Position numbers and translations under genes: made by a program. A DNA stretch of 64,000 nucleotides from Misgurnus anguillicaudatus (taxonomy: Eukaryota; Chordata; Actinopteri; Cypriniformes; Cobitidae): assembly GCF_027580225.2 (NCBI RefSeq), contig NC_073361.2:31835001-31899000 (forward strand), in the 5' to 3' direction. The notes under the pieces are model-generated. The model ran no database searches and was not told the DNA's origin. It saw only the letters and a program-made list of their open reading frames with translations. Shown piece by piece: positions 19,001 through 29,475 of this stretch. Numbering within the stretch: the first letter of the stretch is position 1; every line of letters begins with the position of its first letter.

Positions 19001-20160
19001 TTTAAGGGACACTTCACCAATTTGCATTAAGCTTTGTATAGTTAGAACCCCAGTCATGTTTTTGAATGGTCGTGCATCATTCCTTCAGTTTCCCCTGAGA
19101 CGGGAGAAATACAGATTACAGTGTTGCACTTCATTCTTTCAATGATGTAAAAATCGTCATTTTTCGTCATTGAAAGAAGGAATTGCTGTATCTTTGTCGA
19201 CGGTGAAAGACTTCAGACACTCATTCCTCATTTTTCCAAGGTGGGGGCTTTTGAAAAATCTTTATGCTAAGCTAAGCTAACAGACGTTGTGGAGCGAGCA
19301 AGACTTCATGTTACAATAATAGCGGAAGGTAATCGATATGATATAGAAGAAGGTGATTTCGCAAGCGTGATGCTCTAATCTGCTATTCATTGCACCTTTA
19401 TGAGCCAGAATACAGCAAAGAGCTGAGGCAGATGGAGGAACAGAAGTCCGAGGAGTAGGCCGGAGCCTTGGCTTCGGCTGCGTAGAGAAGCCCGGACTGG
19501 CTCGAGCTTGGACGGACAAGTAGTGGCTGTGCTCTCGCTGTGTGCTTTCTGTTTAACATTTCTGCATCAGATCAGGATATGGACGTTTGTTTGGTGAATG
19601 TTCCCGGGCAAGAGAGGTACTTTGCGCGAGTTTTTCACAGACGTGTTTCGGCTTACGAGTATACATATGGTGCGGTGGACACGTTTGTGTGCAGGATGCT
19701 GCATTTTCTTCTTTGGTAATATACATGTTTGGCCAAGCACTCTAAAAAATAAATGAGAAACTGAATGAAGCTTGCTCCTACCCAAGCTTCATACCATATA
19801 TGGACAGCGGCATCCTGGAAACCTGGAATCCTGGAATCCTAAACTGGAAGCGACAGCCAAAGCCTGCAGGGATAAACGGACATCTGACTATAAAGTGAGT
19901 GTTTCTATTTTCTTTGTTATACTAACGTGGCATTTATGTACACAATAGCATATCTGAGCGGTGTTACGATTAATGGGAGTGGATTGCATAGATGTGCATT
20001 GTGGGAGTTGTAGTTTTCCATACAAATGTGCTCTAAAGTCACGTTCTGTCTTTTCTCGATCAAATAGGCACAAAATTCTAAATTTATGTTACATTTCGAA
20101 TACAAATATGACCCACTTTCAATAAAGATTAATGTTTCTACCGATGAAAAGTCCATTTAA
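19001..20160. mobile_element. DNA transposon-like repeat with TTAAGGGAC ends, copy 1
   Basis: Begins TTTTAAGGGACACTTCACC and ends GATGAAAAGTCCATTTAACC; in the second copy (about 41677-42727) the right end reads AAAGTCCCTTTAACC, the inverse of the left. An internal hairpin CTTTCAATGATG...GTCATTGAAAGAAGG lies at about 19132-19181. Short open frames are shared with copy 2 only in part and carry no known domain. Confidence 0.6.
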
Positions 20161-20193
20161 CCTGGTTAGGGCATAAAATATACAGTTTGTATT

Positions 20194-21562
20194 TAAGCAA
20201 TATCGCTCAAGTAGGAGTGTGATATAGCTCTATATCATCACGGCTGTGATTAGGCCAGAGGCACGAGGCCATAGGCCGAGTGCCGGAGGCAATCACAGCC
20301 GTGATGATATAGAGCTATATCACACGACTCCGAGAGCGATATTGCTTTTATACAACAGTTTGACGGCACACGTTTGAAAAACGAAAACTAGAAAACAACA
20401 ACCGAGTTATTTTAAAAGCCTCTTTGTTTGAGAACTACTTCCGTTACAGATTTGAGGGCGGCCAGAATGACAGGTAAAACTTTCGGCTGCTTTGAAGCTC
20501 ATAACAACTCAATGGACAGAAAAGCTGTTACTTTATATTACCGTTTCTTGGTCACAAAGTGTAGTTTTAAGATTAGTTCAGTCGAGAATGTATCTGTATT
20601 ATATTTAAATCTGCAGTCGATTAGTAAAGATAGCGCCTGTTTGAACGTTTGCTTAGTGAGATTCGGTACGAATGAGAACCAAAGCATGAGCGGACATCAG
20701 TGTTCACTCGCCCCGCTGACCACCGCCCTCTCTGGGCTACATCTCTGACAGAGATACCCTGGCTCTCATGTTGGCCTTGTTTGTTTATGATCGTCAAAAT
20801 GAGATCAAATCAGCAGTATTTGGTGTCATGATGAAACTATTACTTGTTTTTTAATTCATATTTAGTGTCTTTTGTGTTGTTATTGTTTTGGCGCGAGGTA
20901 AAAGTTAATAAAACTATACTTGTATAACGTTACTATTGCTTTCTCATTTATTCTTAACGTGATACGAGCACTCGATTATTATTATTAAACTTTGTTCTTG
21001 TCAGTACTATATAAAACGGTTTTTATAAGTGTCAGAGATGTTTTTGCATGCTGCTTATAAATAACGTTATACCAGTGGCGATATCTCATAACATGTTTTA
21101 ATTGTCACGTCACGATAAAGTAAATGATCAATGTCCACATTTAAAAGCTGCGGTGCTTACCTGCAGTTTCACGGTGTTTTCGCGTTCTGATAAGAGATAT
21201 AGCTCCAGAAAAAAATGAGTGTTTATATTCCTCTTTCCAAGTGTTAATCGTCACACGATGTGACAAGACATTTCTCCCATTAACTTTAACGTAACATCCA
21301 AGAGCGCTGATCTTTGACGGAATAACTTCCGATTGGGGATTCACAGACTGATTTATGAGCTAGTAAACTAATGAGATACACGGAGAGTGATTCAAAACAG
21401 CGCGTCTGTGTTTTTCCATTCACAGATGAGCCTGCTTAGGACCTCCATTCACTAGGTGGCGGAATGATACGAAAGGTGAAGCGGTTACAGTGCCGATATC
21501 AGCACAATATCGCATAGCTCTTAGCAAATCAGATTTGAGAACCAGAAAGAACTGTTGTATAA
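20194..21562. mobile_element. Hairpin-bearing repeat, copy 1
   Basis: Starts TTTAAGCAATATCGCTC and ends ACCAGAAAGAACTGTTGTATAA. It carries a perfect 35-bp inverted repeat: 20217-20251 and 20291-20325. Related copies are at about 39210-39944 (mostly inverted) and 61239-62163 (one hairpin arm lost). Its open frame at 20428-20748 is partly shared with 61561-61761 but shows no sign of protein selection. Confidence 0.65.
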
Positions 21563-21700
21563 CAAGAAATATTTCTGAATGTGGAGACAGAGTCTTATAT
21601 GTAATGGTGATGATGATTTATCAGTGTCTAAACTGTTTATTTGTAATATTGACAGTAATAATGATGTTAATGTGTCTGCAGTTCCTCTTTAACTGAATGA

Positions 21701-21728
21701 GGTTTTTGTACGACTCTTTATCACTGTG
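21701..21728 (-). other. V5 recombination signal, stranded from its V by about 7 kb
   Basis: Consensus 12-RSS on the minus strand: heptamer complement CACTGTG (21722-21728), spacer ACGACTCTTTAT, nonamer complement GGTTTTTGT (21701-21709). Only 22 bp of V coding flank remain beside it before the insertion. Confidence 0.92.
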
Positions 21729-22240
21729 TGAACACATCTTTACTGATTCAGGGGCGGTTTCCCGGACCAGGATTAGCTTAATCCAGGACTAGGCATTAGT
21801 TTATTTAGGAAATATAACTAGTTTTAACAAATATGCCCTTCTAAAAACATTACATGTGTGCATCACTAGCGTAGCCAGGATTCACAATGTGGGTGGGCCC
21901 AGAGAAAATCAGGTGGGCCTTAACCCAAAATGCATCTGTTATCAAAATATACAAACACACAACTACACCAGCTTCAATATATCACCATTTATTAAGAACA
22001 AAAGCCTGTATGGGCCCTATTTTAACAATCTAAGCGCAATGTGCAATAAACCAATAAGAGTCTCATCTCCTTTAAAAGCCAGTTGGTGGCGCCATCCCGA
22101 TTCCATATTTTGGCAGAATTTGTAAACTAAAAAAAACTAAGCAGAGAAAGAAGACCACCAGTTTAAGATTGATATTAAAAAATTGAGTTGTTTGTATTTG
22201 TAATGAAATTGTTAGTTTTTGGTATTAAAACCTTTAAAAG

Positions 22241-23090
22241 TCGTTTTCTTTCAGTCATGGAAGTAAACATAGCAGGCTTTTCATTGCTGTAAATGTATTG
22301 ATAGCCCAGATGATCAGTCTTACCTCAAAGAATATTTTACAAATATGCAAGAAAAGCTTTGTAATTTAAAAATACTTTAAATAGAAGCCTAATTTGTTGG
22401 GTTTTAAAAAGTTTCGTTGCAAAAAGAGATAATTCCGCTTTTTTCAGCAATCTCGTTTTTTGGTTGCATTCCAATTAATATCTATTCAACTGCAGTTGGT
22501 TTGTTTTGATTTAAACCTTCATAACTTAAAAAATACAGCTAAGTATCACTATAAAACAAAATAATAACCTGATAACATAATAATTGACAAAAATGTTAAA
22601 AATGTAGTTATATTGTTTTGCAACGAAATTCTTCATTTAAACTTGTTAAAGTTGTTTTCTTTCAGTCATGGAAGTAAAAATAGCAGTCTTTTCGTTGCTG
22701 TAAATGTATTGATAGCCCAGATGATCAGTCTTATCTCAAAGAATATTTTACAAATATGCAAGAAAAGCTTTGTACTTTAAAAATACTTTAAATAGAAGCC
22801 TAATTTGTTGGTATTTGAAGAGTTTCGTTGCAAAAATAGACAATTCCGCTTTTTTTTCAGAAATCTCGTTTTTTGGTTGTGCATTCCAATTAATATCAAT
22901 TCAACTGCAGTTGGTTTGTTTTGATTTAAACCTTCATAACTTAAAAAATACAGCTAAGTATCACTATAAAACAAAATAATAACCAGATAACATAATAATA
23001 ATTTGACAAAAATGTTAAAAACGTAGTTATATTGTTTTGCAACGAAATTCTTCATTTAAACTTTTTAAATTCGTTTTTTTTTCAGTCATG
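22241..23090. repeat. Two tandem copies of a 411-419-bp sequence
   Basis: Copy 1 begins at 22241 (TCGTTTTCTTTCAGTCATGG), copy 2 at 22652; a third start occurs at about 23071 and runs for only about 20 bp. A 60-bp piece of the same sequence (CTCAAAGAATAATTTACAAA) reappears at about 27515. Confidence 0.88.
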
Positions 23091-23273
23091 GAACACGTGA
23101 CATATCTGCTCCGCGCGCGCGGCCGCGAACATATATGTCGACTGTACCTGCAGGCAGCCGCTGCTGTGGCATTCATCTGAAGCTTTGGGTAGTGCTGTGA
23201 CGGATCCGCGGTTTGGCTCGCATGCGATTTGCGGATTAATATGCAATTTAAATAGGGTACGTTTATCATTAAC

Positions 23274-24536
23274 GTGTTTCTTAATGATAAGAATAATAGT
23301 ACATATGAAAAGTTCCAATCAGGATTCAGGCCCCACCATAGCACAGAGACAGCGTTGCTTAGAGTTACAAATGACCTCCTATTAACATCCGATCGTGGTG
23401 AAATCTCAATTCTTATATTATTAGACCTTAGTGCAGCCTTTGACACAATAGATCATACAATCTTACTCAATAGACTAGAAAACTATGTTGGTATCAGTGG
23501 TCAGGCGCTAGCCTGGTTTAGGTCGTATCTAACCAATCGCTATCACTTTGTTTATGTAAACGAGGAAGAGTCATATCACTCCCTGGTTAAATACGGTGTA
23601 CCGCAGGGATCGGTTTTAGGTCCTATCCTGTTCTCGTTATACATGTTACCTCTAGGAGACATTATCAGGAAACATAACATAAGTTTTCACTGCTATGCGG
23701 ATGATACCCAGCTTTACATCTCCTCACATCCCAGCGAAACACACACGTTTTCTAAGCTAACAGACTGTCTTAGCGATGTTAGTGACTGGATGGCACATAA
23801 CTTTCTTAAGCTGAACTCCAATAAGACAGAGATACTTATTATTGAACCGAATCGCTACAAACATAATATGTCAGATTACAAGTTGAACATAGATGGCTGC
23901 ACTGTGGTGCCATCTTCCACGGTTAGGAACTTAGGTGTGATGTTTGACAGCAACTTATCCTTCGATAGTCATATCGCCAACGTCTGCCGCACAGCATTCT
24001 TCCATCTTAGAAATATCTCGAAAATACGCCATATACTGTCCACATCTGACGCAGAGAAGCTTATCCATGCTTTTATGACCTCTAGAATAGACTATTGTAA
24101 CTCGCTACTCGGGGGATGCCATGCAAATCAAGTAAACAAGCTGCAGCTAGTTCAAAACGCTTCCGCAAGGGTACTTACTCGATCTAAAAAGTATGACCAC
24201 ATAAGCCCAATTCTGGCATCTTTACACTGGCTACCAGTTAAATATCGCATACAATTTAAAATATCACTAATCACCTACAAAGCTTTAAATGGCCTAGCAC
24301 CCTCATATCTTAGAGAATTACTATCAGAATACAATCCATCACGCACACTACGGTCACAAAATTCTGGTCTCTTGATTATCCCTAGACTATCAAAAGTGTC
24401 TAAAAGTGGAAGGTCATTTTCCTACTTAGCCCCTAAGCTCTGGAATGATTTACCAACCGATGTCCGAGAATCAGACACAGTCGATAATTTTAAATCTAGA
24501 CTTAAAACTTTTCTCTTCAACAAAGCATTCGCATAA
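23274..24536 (+). pseudogene. LINE reverse transcriptase, C-terminal 420 codons, open
   Basis: The frame is uninterrupted from about 23310. RT motifs in order: [13 protein letters not shown] (motif A with catalytic Asp), [16 protein letters not shown] (motif B), YADDTQLY (catalytic DD), [21 protein letters not shown] and [12 protein letters not shown] near the C terminus. The endonuclease domain and the first RT blocks are missing, so the element cannot move by itself. The clean frame suggests a fairly young insertion, younger than the LINE at 29.5-31.9 kb. The ATG at 23274 lies in host-side sequence and is not a real start. Confidence 0.85.
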
Positions 24537-25934
24537 TTTGTCTAGTAAAAGTACTTAACTCGAAATAGTTATCTGTACGGAACAAAGCACTCGCGGTCAT
24601 AACACAGACCAACCAAATAAATAAATAAATAATCTTATCTTAACCTATAGTCGGATTGCGATTTTGGAACTTTCGTGTTCTTGTGAATAGTATGCCATAC
24701 AAACCCGTTTGCCACTGAACCTGCATTAACGACGACAGTGGGGCCTCCAGCCTTAGTCAAACGGGTTGGCACGTATGGTTGGGTTGTGATTTTGGCGCTT
24801 TCTTTGTATTGCAAATAGTATGCCATACAGACCCGTTTGCCACTGAACCTGCATTAACGACGACAGTGGGGCTTTTGGCCTTAGTCAAACGGGTTGGCAC
24901 GTATGGTTGGGTTGTGATTTTGGCGCTTTCTTTCTATTGCGAATAGTATGCCATACAGACCCGTTTGCCACTGAACCTGCATTAACGACGACAGTGGGGC
25001 CTCCAGCCTTAGTCAAACGGGTTGACACGTATGGTCAGGTTGCGATGTTGGCGTTTTTTCGTGATCTTGTAAATAGTATGCAATATAGACCCGTTTGCCA
25101 CTGAACCTGCATTAACGACGACAGTGGGGTTACGGCCTTAGTCAAACGGGTCGACAGGTTTCATTTTCTCTTAAAAATCGGAAGGTGACCCTTAGTTACC
25201 ATATATACTGTCGCAGTGGGCCCCCAATTTGCAAAATCCTCAACTGTGGATAATATAATTATGCTGCAATAGTTAGTCTGTCTGAAACTAAGATGATTCA
25301 ACCACATCACTGTGTGACACTTGCATTACATGTGAACGGCCCCTACGCTAATATGATTTTGTTTTTCTCTCCCTGTCTCGTCCCTGGGTCCCATTGACCC
25401 TGAGGACAATGGGACAAACAGACCCAGTTCCTGTAGATGTGAAAGTCGGCACACCTCTGATCTACTGGTCGTCCTTCAATGTGATGCCCAGCTAATGCCT
25501 GACCAACGACCACCGGCAGGACCCGCTTAATATCCGCTTAATCTCTGCTTTATCTCCTTATCCGTTAATATGTGTGTATATACATGTATATCTCCCAAGG
25601 GTTTTTCCCTCCTAGGACTTTTATTTTTATTTCCTCGGCTAAACAACCCGGGGTTTTTGTTTTTTTTCTCCTAGGGGTTTTTTTACCCCGGGGAGGTAGC
25701 CTGCTTGGGCTTAACTTAGCTTCTTCTTCTCGACGTTACATTAGTAATATGCTCGCTCATAATGTCGCGTCATAGCCGCAGCAAATTTGACTGCTTATGC
25801 TATTGTGTATTATGTTATGCTATCTGTCGTTTTTCTGTGCTTTTACTGCTTTTATTAATGTAAAGCTGCTTTGAAACAATTGAGTATTGTGAAAAGCGCT
25901 ATATAAATAAAATTGAATTGAATTGAATTGAATT
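23305..25934 (+). mobile_element. 5'-truncated LINE of L2/CR1-like type
   Basis: Begins inside the reverse-transcriptase domain and ends with a 3' tail of GCGCTATATAAATAAAATTG and a short (AATTG)n run, typical of fish L2-like elements. The 3' untranslated part contains a 128-bp tandem array (24645-25160). Flanking duplication not identified. Confidence 0.85.
24645..25160. repeat. Four-copy tandem repeat in the LINE 3' region, unit about 128 bp
   Basis: ACCCGTTTGCCACTGAACC recurs at 24703, 24831, 24959 and 25089, each followed by TGCATTAACGACGACAGTGG and a TTAGTCAAACGGGT motif. Copies 2 and 3 are the most alike. Confidence 0.92.
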
Positions 25935-26199
25935 TCTAAGGCTTGCAATTGTTTAAATGGTTAAACAATTTAACCGCAAAAAGGCGCTCAAGTGAACAGA
26001 TTTCTGTACGCACATGCGGTTCAGTGTATCCGGTCCAGCTCCAGTCAGGTCCAGAGTTGCGCTACTTTGTGTCATACTGTACTTGCCGAATTGCGCGATC
26101 CGATCGGCGTATGAAATCAAATTAATACTATAGCGGATCTAGAGTGACTGGGGAGCAGACTGCTGTGGCGCCACAAGAACCCACAGGCAAGTGACAACA

Positions 26200-26262
26200 A
26201 AGTACCGCGAGAGCGATTTCAGTTATCACATGGAGAAATCTGCTTTGAATCGCTCTCGCGGT
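26200..26262. repeat. Inverted repeat, AAAGTACCGCGAGAGCGATT
   Basis: The 19-20-bp arm CAAAGTACCGCGAGAGCGAT is matched by its complement ATCGCTCTCGCGGTACTTTG across a loop of about 27 bp. GC-rich compared with its AT-rich setting. Confidence 0.75.
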
Positions 26263-26299
26263 ACTTTGACATCACCAAGAGGTCTGCTTAGCGCCAAAT

Positions 26300-28200
26300 G
26301 AACTCGAACCTGCAGTGTAGCTGCTCACGCGACACTGTAAACAAACAGGAATTGTCCATCTTAAGAAGTTAACGAGTGGAGCAGTGCTTCAACATGAAAT
26401 CCGAGAGTTAACACGCACATGTGAGTAAACGACATTTAAATCATCAGTCCAGTTTAATAGATAAGGTTTCAAGTGCAATAAAATAAGCCCGTGATTATAT
26501 CCTGATGGTTTTTAGCTGCCTTCAGCATGTTTGGTGGTACTTCACAGTGTTAAACTTCCCTTCTCTGTGTTCATTTATATATCTACGTTCAAGATGTATA
26601 TGATCTTAAACTTCTGTGAGGAAATTCATGTCTGCGTTGATGTTCAGTTCAGACTTGCAAATTAAAGATAATTTTCTTCACTTTGGTTTTGGTGTCTAAT
26701 ATTAGGCTACATGATGGTCTTGTAATAATAAAAGTAAAAGCCTATTTTCATTTTTAGACAATGCTTGTATTATATGCAAAAAATAAGCTTTTTATATCAA
26801 TGACTATGCAAATTAGAGTTAATTCATGGTCATCTTAAATGTGTATTAATTAAAAACATTTACACCATTAAATTACACATGGTAATGTTATCAATAGTTG
26901 TCAGATAATGGCTATTAAGAGTGGATATTTTTCTTCTTCAATGCATGTGTTAGCCACGGAGTGAAGATTGTAAACAGTTTCTTTAATTTTAATTAACAGT
27001 TGAGTAAGTTTTGGCCCAGAGTTAGATGTTGATTAACACTAAACCAGTCTAAAAATCAGTCCAGTTTCCCCAGCTGTAATCTCATTGGCTGTTAAAGTAT
27101 TTTATTTTTCTTATAATAAACTGACATGTTGATAACACATTCAGTTTATGTGTTTATGAGTACACTTTCAGAATGCTCTGTTACATGAAGATCCATACTG
27201 TATGCATCTGTGAGTGTGGTGGTGCGTTGCGCTGGGACGAGTGAGCATAAGGGTGAGAGGGAAAAATCACAGTATACTCACTACAAAAATCTAGACTACA
27301 CCACTGACCTTACTTAATGTGCAACTTTGTTTTTTTATATAAATGTTTATAATTTCTTTTTGTTATTAGAGTTTTATTTGTTACAACGAGACTTCAGACT
27401 TGACTTGGACTCAAGCTCAAAGACTTCAGACTTGACTTGGACTCGAGGTCAAAGACTTCAGACTTGACTCGGACTCGAGCTCAGAGACTTGTGAACATCT
27501 CTGGATCGGTGTAATCTCAAAGAATAATTTACAAATATGCAAGAAAAGGTTTGTACTTTAAAAATAGTTTATTTGTAACGAACAGGAGATCAATAATTTA
27601 CAAACGTGCCGTTTCAGCACTAGAACAGCGTCGGGTGTTTTAAAATTTAAGCATAACATAAAAACGGTTCTCAGCTCATCATATTCACAGGTACAAAGTC
27701 ATCATATATAATAATTATGTGGGGTAGCATTAATTTTTTTAAATAAATGCAATATTTGCATTTGTTTAAAGCAAAACATTTATTTACTTACCAGGCTACA
27801 GGTGAAGCAGATTTATACGCCTTCTAACGTCTCATACTCGGTCCTCATAAAGTCAAGACACTCAATAATAATGTTTTTAAACATTTTAACATTTTAATCC
27901 TTTGATTTTTTTCATATTTTAAACATTTGTGTGCTGCTGCGCATCCATGTGATAAGCAAATGCGCGTTGTCGTCCCGTAGGCGCATATTACTAACGCACT
28001 CATTAAATAACAAAAGCAATATTGCTCCATTGACTTAAGAGCAGGTTTTAGTTGGTCAGTGACGTAGTCTTTTATTTGCTTCAAAATAGCAACTCACCAA
28101 CAATGCTTTCAGACCAGAAGGCTCATGGGCGCAAAAGTGGGCGCAAATGTTATCGGCAAAGACTTTTCTAGCTGCTGAATCAACACGTCATGTTCAGAAT
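26300..28200. other. Interior of the hAT element, no gene
   Basis: AT-rich sequence without a supportable coding frame. Three copies of a 36-bp unit (GACTTCAGACTTGACTTGGA plus a variable CTCGAG part) lie at about 27389-27490. Confidence 0.6.
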
Positions 28201-28740
28201 CCTCAACGGTAATGTTAAAGGGTACACCATCAAGCTGTAATAAAGTCTTCTCAGTTCTCACCGAAGGTCTTCGTGACCTTCATTCTAAGACAATGAAGCA
28301 GCGCAGCTCTCATTATTCCTTACGTGTCAGCCAACCTGGTGTTCATTTCTATGATCTGGGGTGTAGGAGGGGCGAGGAGGCTGTTCGAAATGCGCTACTT
28401 ATTGCACTACTATTTACAAAATTAACTTATTCCTTATTATAATAGCAAACAAGAGTTTAATTTTTTTATTTTATAGGTCAAGTATAATTGCAACATAATT
28501 TACTCATTAGGATAACTAATAGGCTTTACTGGATAGGCAGGTGGGTGGGCCTACCTGACAGGTGGGTGGGCCAAGGCCCACCCAGGCCCACCCATAGCTA
28601 CGCGCCTGGTGTGCATTTTGAGGTAAAACAAAGGGCACTGATCTATTTTAAGATATGTCAGTGCAAGTTGTTTTCAGTTTGGAGAGCTCTTAAAAGTGTT
28701 TAAGTCTATGACCAGTCGAATCCCTGTCCGGGAAACCGCC

Positions 28741-29047
28741 ACATAGTGCTAACTCATACAGTAATAATCTCCTTCATCTTCAGTCTGATCTCCACTGATG
28801 CTCAGAGTAAAATCTGTGTTTGATCCACTGGCACTGAATCTTGATGGAGTTCCAGACTGAAGGGTGTTTGCCAGATATATCAGGAGTTTAGGAGCTTCTC
28901 CAGGTTTCTGTAAGTACCAGGATAGATAATGAGTACCTGAGTACTGATAGACTTCAGGATTCGTTTTACAGCTGATAGTAACTGTGTCTCGTAGATGAAC
29001 AGATTTGACTGCAGGTGTCTGAATGACGGTCACTTCACTTCTTGATT
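28741..29047 (-). other. Main surviving part of the V5 exon
   Basis: Given separately because the V5 entry spans the transposon nest. Holds FR1 to the second Cys; the stop codon complement is at about 28748-28750. Confidence 0.85.
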
Positions 29048-29285
29048 CTACATAAAGAAAATAAAAATATGAGTAAAGATTCAGAATGAATGAATTATTT
29101 AGCACAGAGGATGAAGTTTAATCAGATGAATTTTAATGTTGTTCTCACCTCTGAAACAGAAACAAGTTAACATCCAGATGAAGATGCTGATGAAGGTCAT
29201 GGTGACTGTGAGTTTAGATTTCTGATGATGAACTTCTGATGCGTCTATAAAAAATCCTCAAGTCTTTCCAATGCAAAGAGTCTCT

Positions 29286-29293
29286 ATGCAAAT
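29286..29293 (-). promoter_or_regulatory. Octamer of the V5 promoter
   Basis: Exact ATGCAAAT on the plus strand, at the same distance from the leader as in V3 and V6. The promoter is preserved although the gene is dead. Confidence 0.7.
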
Positions 29294-29475
29294 GTATCTT
29301 TAGTATCTTTTCACAGCTCCCCAGACTGTGCCTTATTAAAATCCTTTCATTATTCACAATGGATTGATAACATGATCAAACCCCAAATTAAACAAAACAA
29401 TGAAAATCTAACCAATGCATGGACTTACAGATTTCAACAAACACCGTTAAGGACAGTTTCTTTCTCAATACAGCA

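Larger units (their letters stand above)
21864..28608. mobile_element. hAT-type element nested in the V5 MITE
   Basis: Ends CACTAGCGTAGCC and (complement) CAGGCGCGTAGCTATGGGTGGGCC, with an exact 8-bp duplication GTGTGCAT at 21856-21863 and 28609-28616. Subterminal GGTGGGCC motifs recur at both ends. Inside are a direct duplication of about 415 bp, a LINE, a hairpin and a 36-bp tandem repeat. No intact transposase frame is visible. Confidence 0.85.
21751..28740. mobile_element. MITE inserted in V5 CDR3, itself later invaded
   Basis: Left end GGGGCGGTTTCCCGGACC, right end TGTCCGGGAAACCGCC, inverted termini of about 15 bp. Without the later hAT insertion it is only about 240 bp (21751-21863 plus 28617-28740). 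The flanking duplication is too short to call. Confidence 0.8.
21729..29200 (-). pseudogene. IgL variable segment V5, pseudogene split by a transposon nest
   Basis: Leader exon 29200-29149 ([17 protein letters not shown]) and V exon from 29047 encode a V3-type [49 protein letters not shown] and DYYCMS. A TAG stop follows in CDR3, where V9 has TAT. The coding stops at about 28741 and the last 22 bp plus the RSS lie at 21701-21750. The intervening 7 kb is a MITE holding a hAT element holding a LINE. The gene is dead for two independent reasons. Confidence 0.92.

Noticed and set aside
20428..20748. A 106-codon frame shared with 61561-61761
   Set aside because: Among the few differences between the copies most change an amino acid, so no protein selection is seen; it lies in a repeat.
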